The notes beneath the pieces are model-generated. The model was not told where the DNA came from. It searched no databases and saw only the letters and a list, made by a program, of their open reading frames with translations. Positions 17,351 through 25,790 of a stretch of 64,000 nucleotides of DNA are shown here, in pieces. Made by a program: the position numbers and the translations under genes. Origin of the DNA: Cyanobacteria bacterium UBA6446 (GTDB lineage: Bacteria; Cyanobacteriota; Vampirovibrionia; Gastranaerophilales; Gastranaerophilaceae); the NCBI GenBank assembly GCA_002438405.1, contig DJOE01000017.1, positions 1-64,000 on the forward strand, in the 5' to 3' direction. How positions within the stretch are numbered: the first letter of the stretch is position 1; every line of letters begins with the position of its first letter.

Positions 17351-17977
17351 ATGTCAAAAGAAATATTAAGTACAAATGGAGAAAAATTAGGCGAAATTAC
17401 ATTAGAAAAAAGTGTTTTCGGTGTTGAACCTAATTTACATGTAATGCACTTAGCATTGAGAAGACAATTAAACAATGCTCGCCAAGGTAATGCTTGCGCT
17501 AAAACAAGAGCAGAAGTTGCTGGTGGCGGAAGAAAACCATGGAAACAAAAAGGAACAGGTAGAGCTAGAGCTGGTTCTCTTCGTTCACCATTGTTTGCTG
17601 GTGGTGGTGTAATCTTTGGACCAAAACCAAGAAGTTATGCTTTCAATATGCCTCAAAAAGCTAGACAATTAGCTTTGAAATCAGCATTATCTGCTAGAGA
17701 AGCTCAAATTGTTGTAGTTAAAGATTTCTCAACAATTGCTGAACCAAAAACAAAATTAATGGTTAGTGCATTAAAATCTTTAAATGTTAACGGTAAAGTT
17801 TTAATCGTTGCGAACACAAAAGCTGATGAAAACAAAAACTTAGAATTATCAGCTAGAAATATTCCAAGTGTAAAACTTTTATTACCTACAAACTTAAATG
17901 TGAAAGATTTATTGGAAGCTGATTTTGTTGTTATGACTGAATCTGCTGTAAATGAAATTACAGAAAGGTTGCAATAA
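17351..17977 (+). CDS. rplD: 50S ribosomal protein L4
   Basis: 208 aa; conserved loop RQGNACAKTRAEVAGGGRKP and GTGRARAGSLRSPLF are diagnostic. L4 is the autoregulator of the S10 operon in Escherichia coli, so the structured leader here could be its target, which is inference only. Its stop overlaps the start of rplW (TAATG-type junction). AAAGGAAAAACAAA precedes the start. Confidence 0.97.
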   Translation: MSKEILSTNGEKLGEITLEKSVFGVEPNLHVMHLALRRQLNNARQGNACAKTRAEVAGGGRKPWKQKGTGRARAGSLRSPLFAGGGVIFGPKPRSYAFNMPQKARQLALKSALSAREAQIVVVKDFSTIAEPKTKLMVSALKSLNVNGKVLIVANTKADENKNLELSARNIPSVKLLLPTNLNVKDLLEADFVVMTESAVNEITERLQ

Positions 17978-18273
17978 TGAGTAAAGAAACAGAAAAACTA
18001 TATGACGTAATTAAAAAATCATTAATTACAGAAAAATCAGTGGCAGCAACAGAAAATGCACAATATACTTTCGAAGTAAAAAAAGATGCAACAAAAGTTG
18101 AAATTGCTAAAGCTGTTGAATTAGCTTTTCCAGGAAGAAAAGTTAAAAAAGTAAGAACAGTTTATATGCCATCTCACGAAAAGAGAATGGGTTATAAATT
18201 TGGAAGAACAGATTCATCTAAAAAAGCTATCGTAACAATCGAAGGCGAACCAATTGAATTTGTTGGAGTTTAG
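17977..18273 (+). CDS. rplW: 50S ribosomal protein L23
   Basis: 98 aa; SLITEKSVAATENAQYTFEV and PGRKVKKVRTVYMP match L23. It is translationally coupled to rplD by a 1-nt overlap. Tunnel-exit protein that docks trigger factor and SRP in other bacteria. Confidence 0.96.
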   Translation: MSKETEKLYDVIKKSLITEKSVAATENAQYTFEVKKDATKVEIAKAVELAFPGRKVKKVRTVYMPSHEKRMGYKFGRTDSSKKAIVTIEGEPIEFVGV

Positions 18274-18355
18274 TAAGCACTAAGCCAAATAGCGGGGCGG
18301 ATTAGGCATAAGTCCCTAGATAAATACAAAAGCCAGTAAAAGGAGAAAAATTAAA

Positions 18356-19189
18356 ATGGCAATCAGAAAAATTAATCCGACGTCTCCGGGACAAAGAGGC
18401 ATGACAAAAAGTGATTACCAAGAAATCACAACATCAACTCCTGAAAAATCATTGTTAAAATCATTGAATAAAACAGCAGGAAGAAATAATACAGGTAGAA
18501 TTACATGTCGTCACAAAGGTGGCGGTGTAAAAAGAACATACCGTGTAATTGATTTCAAAAGAGAAAAATTCGGCGTACCTGCAACAGTTAAGACTATTGA
18601 ATACGATCCGAACAGAAACGTAAGAATTTCACTATGTTTTTATGCAGACGGTGAAAAAAGATACATTTTAACTCCAGAAGGTTTGAATGTAGGCGATACA
18701 ATTGTAAGTGGTCCTGAAGCTCCTGTACAAACAGGTAATGCACTTCCACTAGAATTAATTCCGTTAGGTACAATCGTTCACAATATTGAATTGAACCCTG
18801 GTCGTGGCGGAGTTATGGTAAGAGCTGCAGGTAATGCTGCTCAAGTTATGGCTAAAGAAGGTAACTATGTAACAATCAAACTTCCATCATCAGAAATGAG
18901 AATGGTAAGAAAAGAATGTATGGCTACAATCGGTATGTTAGGTAACTCAGAATTCAAAAACCTTTCAATCGGTAAAGCAGGTAGAAAACGTTACTTAGGT
19001 ATCAGACCAACAGTACGTGGTGTAACAATGAACCCTTGTGATCACCCTCACGGTGGTGGTGAAGGTAAAACTGGTCCTGGAGGAAACCCTAAAACACCTT
19101 GGGGTAAACCAGCTCTAGGTTACAAAACTCGTAAAAAAGGAAAAGCTTCAGATAAACTAATCGTTAGAAGAAGAAAAAAATCTAGATAA
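18356..19189 (+). CDS. rplB: 50S ribosomal protein L2
   Basis: 277 aa; conserved GRITCRHKGGGVKRTYRVID, and the C-terminal peptidyl-transferase region containing DHPHGGGEGKTGPGG. Full length. AAAAGGAGAAAAATTAAA precedes the ATG. An 82-nt spacer after rplW lacks an obvious strong stem. Confidence 0.97.
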   Translation: MAIRKINPTSPGQRGMTKSDYQEITTSTPEKSLLKSLNKTAGRNNTGRITCRHKGGGVKRTYRVIDFKREKFGVPATVKTIEYDPNRNVRISLCFYADGEKRYILTPEGLNVGDTIVSGPEAPVQTGNALPLELIPLGTIVHNIELNPGRGGVMVRAAGNAAQVMAKEGNYVTIKLPSSEMRMVRKECMATIGMLGNSEFKNLSIGKAGRKRYLGIRPTVRGVTMNPCDHPHGGGEGKTGPGGNPKTPWGKPALGYKTRKKGKASDKLIVRRRKKSR

Positions 19190-19198
19190 TTAAGGTAA

Positions 19199-19262
19199 AG
19201 GAGAAAAAGTAAGTCACATTACTTTTCTCCTAACCAAAATCACAAAGAAGTAAAAGGAGAAA
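19199..19262 (+). promoter_or_regulatory. Hairpin with possible S19 ribosome-binding-site switch
   Basis: AGGAGAAAAAGTAA (19199-19212) pairs with TTACTTTTCTCCT (19219-19231) with one bulged A around a 6-nt loop. The 3' arm TTTCTCCT could instead pair with AGGAGAAA at 19255-19262, which is the ribosome binding site of rpsS. Two mutually exclusive pairings are the layout of a translational switch. No T-run follows, so it is not a simple terminator. Confidence 0.55.
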
Positions 19263-19265
19263 TAA

Positions 19266-19547
19266 ATGGCACGTTCATTAAAAAAAGGTGCATATGTAGA
19301 AGAAGCTCTACAAAAGAAAATAGACAAAATGAATGCTAACTCTGAAAAGAAAGTTATCAAAACTTGGTCAAGAGCATCAATGATTGTACCTGATATGTTA
19401 AACCATACAATTGCTGTACATAATGGTAAAACTCACGTACCTGTTTATATTACAGAGCAAATGGTTGGACACAAATTAGGCGAATTCGCTCCAACAAGAC
19501 TTTTCAAAGGTCATGCAGGTTCAGATAAAACTGTAAAAAGAGGTTAG
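19266..19547 (+). CDS. rpsS: 30S ribosomal protein S19
   Basis: 93 aa; ARSLKKGAYVEEALQKKI, TWSRASMIVPDMLNHTIAVH and KLGEFAPTRLFKGH are standard S19 segments. AAAAGGAGAAATAA precedes the ATG. The upstream hairpin contains a sequence complementary to this site. Confidence 0.97.
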   Translation: MARSLKKGAYVEEALQKKIDKMNANSEKKVIKTWSRASMIVPDMLNHTIAVHNGKTHVPVYITEQMVGHKLGEFAPTRLFKGHAGSDKTVKRG

Positions 19548-19594
19548 TACAAATAATCCAAAGTGATATTTATATTAAATAAAGGATAATAAAA

Positions 19595-19933
19595 ATGGAA
19601 GCAAAAGCAAAACAAACAGACATAAAAATGACAGCAAGAAAACTTCGTAGAGTAATCAATGAAGTTAGAGGTAAAGCTGTTATTGAAGCTCAAGATATGT
19701 TACGTTTTATGCCTTATTTTGCGGCAAGAGTAGTTGAAAAGAACTTGAAAGCTGCTGTTGCAAACGCTCGTGAACAATATGGCGTAGCTCCGGAATCATT
19801 AAAGATTTCTCAAATCTTTGCTGACGAAAGTGTTACATACAAACGTGCAAGAACAAGAGCTCAAGGTCGTATGTATTCAAGAATGAAACGTACATCACAC
19901 CTTACATTAGTAGTTAGTGATACAACAAAATAG
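19595..19933 (+). CDS. rplV: 50S ribosomal protein L22
   Basis: 112 aa; starts with ARKLRRVINEVRGKAV and ends with RARTRAQGRMYSRMKRTSHL, the beta-hairpin that lines the exit tunnel. AAAGGATAATAAAA precedes the ATG. Tight 12-nt spacing to rpsC. Confidence 0.96.
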   Translation: MEAKAKQTDIKMTARKLRRVINEVRGKAVIEAQDMLRFMPYFAARVVEKNLKAAVANAREQYGVAPESLKISQIFADESVTYKRARTRAQGRMYSRMKRTSHLTLVVSDTTK

Positions 19934-19945
19934 GAAAGTAATAAA

Positions 19946-20680
19946 ATGGGACAAAAAACACATCCAACCGGATTTAGAGTAGGAATAATCCAAGACTGGG
20001 CTAGTACCTGGTATGCAAAATGGAAAGACTACAAAACATTCGTAGCAGAAGATGCTAAAATTAGAAAATTCGTTAAGAAAAAACTATACGCTGCTGGTGT
20101 ATCAAGAATTTTGATCGCTAGAAAAGCACAGAATACAACAATCACAGTTGTAACAGCAAAACCTGGTATAGTTGTTGGTCGTGGCGGACAAGGTATTGAT
20201 GAACTTCGTCAAGAAGTAGCAAAATACATTGGCAAACCTGTTATCATCAACGTTGTAGAAGTAGCAAGAATTGATGCTGATGCACAATTAGTATCAGAAG
20301 CTATTGCACAACAGCTTGAAAAACGTATTGCGTTCAGACGTGCTATGAAACAAGCAATGCAAAGAACAATGAGATCTGGCGTTCAAGGTATCAAAGTTAT
20401 GGTATCAGGACGTTTGGGTGGTGCTGAAATCGCTCGTTCAGAATGGGCTAAAGAAGGAAGAATTCCTCTTCAAACTCTAAGAGCTGACGTAGATTACGGT
20501 TTCGCAGAAGCTGATACAATTATGGGTAAAATCGGTGTTAAAGTTTGGATTTTCAAAGGTAACTTAATGCCAGGCGAAAAAGCAGACCAAAACATCAAAT
20601 TAAAAAGCGGCAAGGACGAAAAAGGTTCAAGACGTCCAAGACGTAGCAGAAATGTTGAAACAACATCAGATGCAAAGTAA
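19946..20680 (+). CDS. rpsC: 30S ribosomal protein S3
   Basis: 244 aa; begins GQKTHPTGFRVGIIQDWAS, with a KH domain containing IVVGRGGQGIDELR. The C-terminal tail is Lys/Arg/Ser-rich (GSRRPRRSRNVETT). Standard position between L22 and L16; GGAAAGTAATAAA precedes the start. Confidence 0.97.
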   Translation: MGQKTHPTGFRVGIIQDWASTWYAKWKDYKTFVAEDAKIRKFVKKKLYAAGVSRILIARKAQNTTITVVTAKPGIVVGRGGQGIDELRQEVAKYIGKPVIINVVEVARIDADAQLVSEAIAQQLEKRIAFRRAMKQAMQRTMRSGVQGIKVMVSGRLGGAEIARSEWAKEGRIPLQTLRADVDYGFAEADTIMGKIGVKVWIFKGNLMPGEKADQNIKLKSGKDEKGSRRPRRSRNVETTSDAK

Positions 20681-20708
20681 GGTATAAATATAATAGGAGC
20701 AAAATATA

Positions 20709-21131
20709 ATGTTACAGCCTAAAAAGACTAAATACCGCAAAATGATGAAAGGCAGAATGAAAGGTACTGAAACTAGAGGTACAAAACTTGAATTCGGTCA
20801 ATACGCTCTTCAAGCATTAGAGCCAGGTTGGATTACCAGCCGTCAAATCGAGGCTGCACGTCGTGCAATGACTCGTGAAATCAAACGTGGCGGTAACGTT
20901 TGGATTAAAATATTCCCAGATAAACCAATTACGGCAAAACCTGCTGAAACTCGTATGGGTTCTGGTAAAGGTAACGTAGAATACTGGGTAGCAGTTGTAA
21001 AACCAAATAGAATTTTATTTGAATTAGATTATTTTGATAGAAGTGTAGCTGTAAACGCATTGCAATTAGCAGCTCAAAAACTTCCAATCAAAGTCAAAAT
21101 CGTTGAACAACCAAGAGAACAAGCAAAATAA
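20709..21131 (+). CDS. rplP: 50S ribosomal protein L16
   Basis: 140 aa; LQPKKTKYRKMMKGRMKGTE and the conserved KPAETRMGSGKGNVEYWVA segment. TAGGAGCAAAATATA precedes the ATG. A 72-nt spacer follows in which CGCCTTAT (21139-21146) pairs with ATAAGGTG (21170-21177). Confidence 0.97.
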   Translation: MLQPKKTKYRKMMKGRMKGTETRGTKLEFGQYALQALEPGWITSRQIEAARRAMTREIKRGGNVWIKIFPDKPITAKPAETRMGSGKGNVEYWVAVVKPNRILFELDYFDRSVAVNALQLAAQKLPIKVKIVEQPREQAK

Positions 21132-21138
21132 GTTAACC

Positions 21139-21177
21139 CGCCTTATCGAGGGGGTAACCCAAGGTCGGTATAAGGTG
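21139..21177 (+). promoter_or_regulatory. Hairpin in the rplP-rpmC spacer
   Basis: CGCCTTAT and ATAAGGTG form an 8-bp stem with one G:U pair enclosing a G/C-rich loop with GGGGTAACCC. It is one of a series of stems in the spacers of this operon. Confidence 0.45.
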
Positions 21178-21203
21178 AGTAAACAAGATAAAGGAAAATA
21201 AAA

Positions 21204-21401
21204 ATGAAATTAAGTGAAATGCGTGAAAAAACAGTAGATGAGTTACAAAGTGCTATTGTTGATTGGAAAAAGCAATTATTGGAATCAAGATTGCAATTAT
21301 CTACTCACAAATTAGAAAATACAGCAATTATTTCTAAAACTAAGAAACTTATCGCTCAAGCAAAAACAGTAATAACAGAAAAAGAGGTACCAAATGCCTA
21401 A
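21204..21401 (+). CDS. rpmC: 50S ribosomal protein L29
   Basis: 65 aa; LSEMREKTVDELQSAIVDWK and the helical ESRLQLSTHKLENTA fit L29. It overlaps rpsQ by 8 nt, so the two are coupled. AAAGGAAAATAAAA precedes the ATG. Confidence 0.95.
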   Translation: MKLSEMREKTVDELQSAIVDWKKQLLESRLQLSTHKLENTAIISKTKKLIAQAKTVITEKEVPNA

Positions 21402-21639
21402 GAAAGAAAAACAAGGAATTGTAGTTAGTAACAAAATGGACAAAACAGTTGTTGTAAAAGTTGCTGATTATGAACCACATCCAAGATATAAAAAGATCAT
21501 GGAATCTAATAAACACTATAAAGCACACGATGCTGAAAACGTATGTAACGAAGGTGATATTGTTAGAATCGTTGAATCTAAACCAATGTCAGCTGACAAA
21601 CGTTGGACAGTTGCTGAAGTAGTTGAAAAAGCTAGATAG
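21394..21639 (+). CDS. rpsQ: 30S ribosomal protein S17
   Basis: 81 aa; GIVVSNKMDKTVVVKVADY and NEGDIVRIVESKPMSADKRW are diagnostic of S17. It begins inside rpmC with AAAGAGG as ribosome binding site. A 129-nt spacer with two stems follows. Confidence 0.96.
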   Translation: MPKKEKQGIVVSNKMDKTVVVKVADYEPHPRYKKIMESNKHYKAHDAENVCNEGDIVRIVESKPMSADKRWTVAEVVEKAR

Positions 21640-21658
21640 TGTAACGAAAAGTTTCACA

Positions 21659-21732
21659 AAGGATTAAGTAATAACAAAAACTATAATTTTTAATCCTTAT
21701 AGCGAATATGCAACATTACCATTAGAGTAATG
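21659..21732 (+). promoter_or_regulatory. Two hairpins in the rpsQ-rplN spacer
   Basis: AAGGATTAA (21659-21667) pairs with TTAATCCTT (21690-21698), and CATTAC (21714-21719) pairs with GTAATG (21727-21732). Neither is followed by a T-run. They fit RNA processing or stabilising elements more than terminators. Confidence 0.5.
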
Positions 21733-21768
21733 AGAGGCAAAAGTAGTAGATACTAAAAGGAAAGAAAA

Positions 21769-22137
21769 ATGATACAACAAGAAACAAGATTAGAAGTAGC
21801 AGATAATACAGGTGCAAAACAATTGTTATGTATCCGTGTTATGGGAAGCTCAAATAAAAAATTTGCAGCAGTTGGCGATGAAATCGTTGCTTCTGTAAAA
21901 GATGCGACTCCAAATATGGCTGTGAAAAAAGGTGAAGTTGTACGTGCAGTTGTAGTAAGAACTAAAGCAGATATCAAACGTAATGACGGTTCAGTTATCA
22001 GATTTGATGAAAATGCAGCAGTTATTATTAACAAAGACGGCAATCCAAGAGGTACACGTGTTTTCGGACCAGTTGCTCGTGAATTAAGAGACAAAGGTTA
22101 TATGAAAATCGTTTCTCTTGCACCGGAAGTAATTTAG
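21769..22137 (+). CDS. rplN: 50S ribosomal protein L14
   Basis: 122 aa; IQQETRLEVADNTGAKQLLC and the C-terminal GTRVFGPVARELRDKGYMKI are characteristic. AAAAGGAAAGAAAA precedes the ATG. Standard length. Confidence 0.97.
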   Translation: MIQQETRLEVADNTGAKQLLCIRVMGSSNKKFAAVGDEIVASVKDATPNMAVKKGEVVRAVVVRTKADIKRNDGSVIRFDENAAVIINKDGNPRGTRVFGPVARELRDKGYMKIVSLAPEVI

Positions 22138-22158
22138 TTCCCACAAGGAACTGAATTC

Positions 22159-22181
22159 TCCCGAAAACGAGTTTTTCGGGA
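22159..22181 (+). promoter_or_regulatory. Strong hairpin in the rplN-rplX spacer
   Basis: TCCCGAAAA (22159-22167) pairs perfectly with TTTTCGGGA (22173-22181) around a 5-nt loop, and another CGGG run follows. It sits 22 nt after rplN in a 139-nt spacer. The 3' side lacks a T-run, so transcription probably continues into rplX. Confidence 0.55.
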
Positions 22182-22276
22182 ATCCCTTTCGGGGGTGAGT
22201 TCGAAAAACCTAACGGGACTAGCATGTAATAGGCCGATACGGTCAGTCCATGAAAGACTAAAATCAGGAGAAAAAA

Positions 22277-22615
22277 ATGACAAACAAAGATAAAAAGAAT
22301 TTACATGTAAAAACTAGCGATAGAGTCGTAGTTATTGCAGGTAAAGACAAAGGAAAAATCGGTAACATCAAAAAAGTTGACACTGAAAAAGGTAAAGTTA
22401 TCGTTGAAGGTGCTAACATGGTTACTAAGGCTCAAAAACCTCAACCAGCTGCCGGTATCCAAGGTGGACTTATCAAACTTGAAGCTCCAGTTGATTCTTC
22501 AAACGTTATGATTATTTGTCCTGCTTGCGAAAAAGCAACAAGAGTAGAAATGAAAGTTATCGATGGTAAAAAAGTTCGTGTTTGCAAAAAATGCGGCGAA
22601 CAACTAGATGCTTAA
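22277..22615 (+). CDS. rplX: 50S ribosomal protein L24
   Basis: 112 aa; KOW motif in DRVVVIAGKDKGKIGNIKKV, then a C-terminal pair of cysteine motifs (ICPACEKATR and RVCKKCGEQ) that could form a zinc ribbon, as seen in many L24 proteins. AGGAGAAAAAA precedes the ATG. Confidence 0.96.
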   Translation: MTNKDKKNLHVKTSDRVVVIAGKDKGKIGNIKKVDTEKGKVIVEGANMVTKAQKPQPAAGIQGGLIKLEAPVDSSNVMIICPACEKATRVEMKVIDGKKVRVCKKCGEQLDA

Positions 22616-22663
22616 TGTGTAATGTATTTACGACATTAATACCAATAGTAAAGGAAAAGAAAA

Positions 22664-23221
22664 ATGACAGTTACAAAAAACTTAAAAGCAAAATATGTTG
22701 AAGATGTAGTTCCAGCTTTGAAAGAAAAGTTTGGCTACAAAAATGATCACCAAGTTCCAAAATTAGTTAAGATTGTTTTGAACATGGGTGTAGGTGAAGC
22801 TTCTCACAACTCAAAAATTGCAGAAGCAATTGAAGCTCAATTAACTAAAATTGCTGGTCAACATGCAGTAGTTACAAAAGCTAAAAAATCAATCGCTTCA
22901 TACAAATTGAGAGAAGGAATGCCGGTTGGAGCAATGGCAACATTGCGTGGCGAAAGAATGTATGATTTCTTGCAAAAACTAATTTGCGTAGTTCTTCCAA
23001 GAATTAGAGACTTCCGTGGTATCAGCCCAAAAAGTTTCGATGGAAGAGGAAACTATACATTAGGCTTGAAAGAACAAGCATTGTTCCCTGAAATCACTTA
23101 TGAAGAAGTAGATTTAGTTAAGGGTATGAATGTTTCAGTTATCACAACTGCTGAAACAGATGAAGAGGCAAGAGAATTGTTAAGACTTCTCGGAATGCCA
23201 TTCAAAGGTAGTCACAAATAA
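22664..23221 (+). CDS. rplE: 50S ribosomal protein L5
   Basis: 185 aa; VPKLVKIVLNMGVGEASHNS and GISPKSFDGRGNYTLGLKEQ are diagnostic. AAAGGAAAAGAAAA precedes the ATG. It is followed after 23 nt by the S14 gene. Confidence 0.97.
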   Translation: MTVTKNLKAKYVEDVVPALKEKFGYKNDHQVPKLVKIVLNMGVGEASHNSKIAEAIEAQLTKIAGQHAVVTKAKKSIASYKLREGMPVGAMATLRGERMYDFLQKLICVVLPRIRDFRGISPKSFDGRGNYTLGLKEQALFPEITYEEVDLVKGMNVSVITTAETDEEARELLRLLGMPFKGSHK

Positions 23222-23244
23222 TAAGTACAAGATAGGAGAAATTC

Positions 23245-23451
23245 ATGGCTAAGAAAGCGATGATTAACAAAGAACTTAGACGCGAAAAACTTGCTGCTGC
23301 CGGAAAATACCCAACAGTAAGACTTCACAACAGATGCAGTATCTGTGGAAGACCTCACGGATTTCATAGAGATTTCGGTTTGTGCAGAATCTGTTTAAGA
23401 AAAATGGCTCACCAAGGTTTGTTACCAGGTGTTACAAAAGCAAGTTGGTAG
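23245..23451 (+). CDS. rpsN: 30S ribosomal protein S14, zinc-type
   Basis: 68 aa; NRCSICGRPHGFHRDFGLCR and ICLRKM give the CxxC-x(n)-CxxC zinc motif of the short (type Z) S14. TAGGAGAAATTC precedes the ATG. A strong terminator lies 20 nt downstream, so the first transcriptional block of the ribosomal cluster ends here rather than continuing into rpsH. Confidence 0.95.
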   Translation: MAKKAMINKELRREKLAAAGKYPTVRLHNRCSICGRPHGFHRDFGLCRICLRKMAHQGLLPGVTKASW

Positions 23452-23471
23452 TCAGATTTGTTAATAAATTT

Positions 23472-23500
23472 AAAAGAGCGGTGTTGAGCCGCTCTTTTTT
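23472..23500 (+). terminator. Terminator after rpsN
   Basis: AAAAGAGCGG, a 7-nt loop and CCGCTCTTTTTT form a 10-bp stem followed by a T-run. It is a textbook Rho-independent terminator in the middle of what is normally one continuous ribosomal operon. Confidence 0.92.
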
Positions 23501-23520
23501 AGTTTTTATTGTGTTTTTTT

Positions 23521-23550
23521 TTGAAAAATGTTATATTTAGAAAGTAAAAT
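23521..23550 (+). promoter_or_regulatory. Promoter of the inserted membrane/thioredoxin-like gene
   Basis: TTGAAA (23521-23526), an 18-nt spacer and TAAAAT (23545-23550) lie just before TAGGAG and the ATG at 23570, giving this gene its own promoter between two terminators. Confidence 0.6.
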
Positions 23551-23569
23551 TATTTAGGAGAATTAAGTT

Positions 23570-24463
23570 ATGTATTATGGAGAAGAAGAGCAAAGAGTTG
23601 GAGCAAATTCTTTGGCGGATATTAACAAAGAATTAGAACATTTCAACTGGGGAGCTTTCTTTTTAGGTTGGATTTGGGCTATTTTTAATGGTGCTTGGGG
23701 TGATATTTGGGTAATATTTATACTTCAAGTGATATTTTTTATTTTGGCTCATTTTTTAGGTGTTATTTTTATATTATTGAGTTTCGCTTTAGAAATCTAT
23801 ATTGGTATAAAAGGTAATGAGTGGGCTTATTATGGTACTAAGAAATGGAACAACTTAGAACATTTCAGAAAAACTCAAAGAAAATGGGTTGGAATTTCGA
23901 TAGTTGCAAGTATTATTTTGAATTTTGGTATGTATATAGCCCTTGCGGCTGTTGGTTTTTCAACAATTTCGAAATCTGAAAATAGACAAAAACTCGAAAA
24001 AATTACTAAAGAACATAAATCTCAAAATTCAACGAAATCAGATGAATATCCTAAACTTTATGGTCTAAAAGGGATAAATTATTCTTTTAGTACATTAAAA
24101 CCTAATGTTCTTGAATATTTGAAAACTAATAGTGAATACAAAAACTATTTTGATGGAAAGAAATTAGTAATTTATTATACTGGTGCTGATTGTCCTTATG
24201 CTCAAGTATTTGAAACTGCTTTATCTTCAGTAAAAAATGATTCTACGTATAGTTCTGGATATAATTTCTATGCTCAAAGTGCTTCTGGAATGAAGACATT
24301 TTCATCTCAAGCTGATGCTCAAGCAGACATTGATTTTAGTAATAAATGTCATGAATTTTGTATTGTAAATACTAAAAATGCTCAAATGTTTGCAATAGAT
24401 GGGGTTGGAGTTGAAGAAGCTACACAAGTTGGGGCTATAATTATTCAATTAAAAGATTGGTAA
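23570..24463 (+). CDS. DUF2628-like membrane protein with thioredoxin-like C-terminus
   Basis: 297 aa. The N-terminal third (HFNWGAFFLGWIWAIFNGAW, then GIKGNEWAYYG) resembles the DUF2628 type of small inner-membrane proteins, with about three to four helices in residues 28-150. The C-terminal half (about 185-297) starts KLVIYYTGADCPYAQVFE, which looks like a thioredoxin/glutaredoxin-fold strand-turn-helix with CPYA where glutaredoxins have CPYC; only the first Cys is present, so redox chemistry is doubtful. It sits between rpsN and rpsH with its own promoter and terminators on both sides, so it is an insertion into the ribosomal cluster. Function unknown. Confidence 0.65.
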   Translation: MYYGEEEQRVGANSLADINKELEHFNWGAFFLGWIWAIFNGAWGDIWVIFILQVIFFILAHFLGVIFILLSFALEIYIGIKGNEWAYYGTKKWNNLEHFRKTQRKWVGISIVASIILNFGMYIALAAVGFSTISKSENRQKLEKITKEHKSQNSTKSDEYPKLYGLKGINYSFSTLKPNVLEYLKTNSEYKNYFDGKKLVIYYTGADCPYAQVFETALSSVKNDSTYSSGYNFYAQSASGMKTFSSQADAQADIDFSNKCHEFCIVNTKNAQMFAIDGVGVEEATQVGAIIIQLKDW

Positions 24464-24493
24464 AATACTAAAATATTTTTAGAAAAAATTGAG

Positions 24494-24520
24494 AGCCTTA
24501 CAAATGTGTAGGGCTTTTAT
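24494..24520 (+). terminator. Terminator after the inserted gene
   Basis: AGCCTTACA pairs with TGTAGGGCT around AATG with a small mismatch and runs into TTTTATTTTATT. It isolates the inserted gene from rpsH. A promoter for rpsH is expected in 24530-24660 but no clear one was found. Confidence 0.75.
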
Positions 24521-24674
24521 TTTATTGAAATTAGTATTTTGTAACATTATACTTGTATTTAGAGTTTATCCATGATAAATTAATTTTGTCAGACTGTCGA
24601 AACAAGCCTGCATTTTGTCAGGCAACATTAATTCGATAAGTGACGAGTACAATTAAATAAAGGAAAAGAAAATT

Positions 24675-25073
24675 ATGGCAATGACAGATCCAATAGCAGA
24701 TATGCTAACAAGAATCAGAAATGCAAGTACAGTATCTCATGAAACAGTTGATATTCCTGCTTCAAAACTAAAAGTTGAATTGGCTAGAGTTTTGAAAGAA
24801 GAAGGTTTTATCGCTGATTATGCTGTAAAAGAAGAAGGTAAATTCAAAGTTATCACTATTACTTTGAAATACGATATGAATCGTAAACCTGTAATCACAA
24901 AATTAGAAAGAATTTCTAAACCTGGTTTAAGACACTACTCTAAAGCTAAAAAATTACAAAAAGTTTTAGGAGGCTTAGGTGTTGCTATTATTTCAACTCC
25001 AAAAGGCTTGTTGACTGATAGAAAAGCTAGAAAAGAAAATGTTGGTGGCGAAATTCTTTGCTACGTTTACTAA
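24675..25073 (+). CDS. rpsH: 30S ribosomal protein S8
   Basis: 132 aa; TDPIADMLTRIRNASTVSHE and GGLGVAIISTPKGLLTDRKA are typical of S8. AAAGGAAAAGAAAATT precedes the ATG. It begins the second block (rpsH-rplF-rplR) of the split spc cluster. Confidence 0.97.
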   Translation: MAMTDPIADMLTRIRNASTVSHETVDIPASKLKVELARVLKEEGFIADYAVKEEGKFKVITITLKYDMNRKPVITKLERISKPGLRHYSKAKKLQKVLGGLGVAIISTPKGLLTDRKARKENVGGEILCYVY

Positions 25074-25157
25074 TTTTTAGTAAAACAATTGAATGTCGAA
25101 TATAATTGGTAGAAAAATTCGATAAAAGTATTAGATATACCAAAGGAGAAATTAAAA

Positions 25158-25697
25158 ATGTCAAGAATCGGTAAAAAACCAGTTGAAATTCCTCAAGGTG
25201 TAGAGGTTAAAATCGTCGGTCAAACTGTTACTGCAAAAGGACCTCTAGGAACTGAAACAGTTGTTGTTCGTCCTGAAATCGCAGTTAAAATGGAAGATAA
25301 CCATGTAGTATTAACAAAAGTTGGTACATCTCGTGAAACAGATGCATTATATGGTTTATCAAGAACATTAATAGCAAACGCTATTCATGGTGTAAAAGAT
25401 GGCTTTATTAAAAAGCTTGAAATCAACGGTGTAGGTTACAGAGCACAAATGCAAGGTTCTACTTTGAATATGGCTTTAGGTTATTCTCACCCAGTTGATA
25501 TCGTTCCACCAGAAGGTATCACTATTACAGTTGAAGCTAATACAAAAATTACTGTAAAAGGTTCAAATAAACAAACTGTTGGTGATGTTGCAGCGTTAAT
25601 CAGATCTAAACGTCCACCTGAAGTTTACAAAGGTAAAGGTGTTAAATACGAAGGTGAATACATCAGACGTAAAGCTGGTAAAGCTGGTAAAAAATAG
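25158..25697 (+). CDS. rplF: 50S ribosomal protein L6
   Basis: 179 aa; SRIGKKPVEIPQGVEV and the C-terminal RPPEVYKGKGVKYEGEYIRR are characteristic. AAAGGAGAAATTAAAA precedes the ATG. A 109-nt spacer with stems leads to rplR. Confidence 0.97.
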   Translation: MSRIGKKPVEIPQGVEVKIVGQTVTAKGPLGTETVVVRPEIAVKMEDNHVVLTKVGTSRETDALYGLSRTLIANAIHGVKDGFIKKLEINGVGYRAQMQGSTLNMALGYSHPVDIVPPEGITITVEANTKITVKGSNKQTVGDVAALIRSKRPPEVYKGKGVKYEGEYIRRKAGKAGKK

Positions 25698-25701
25698 AGC
25701 A

Positions 25702-25790
25702 GCATAGACCGATAATTCGGTGTAATGCATACGTAAAGTAAACAAAAGCCCATATAAACCCTTGGACTGGTTATCCAAGAAAGTTTGGGT
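25702..25790 (+). promoter_or_regulatory. Structured spacer between rplF and rplR
   Basis: GCAT/ATGC enclosing ACCGA/TCGGT (25702-25728) and CTTGG/CCAAG (25761-25779) are visible stems. No ORF is supported, although the rplR frame can be extended back to 25762. Confidence 0.45.
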
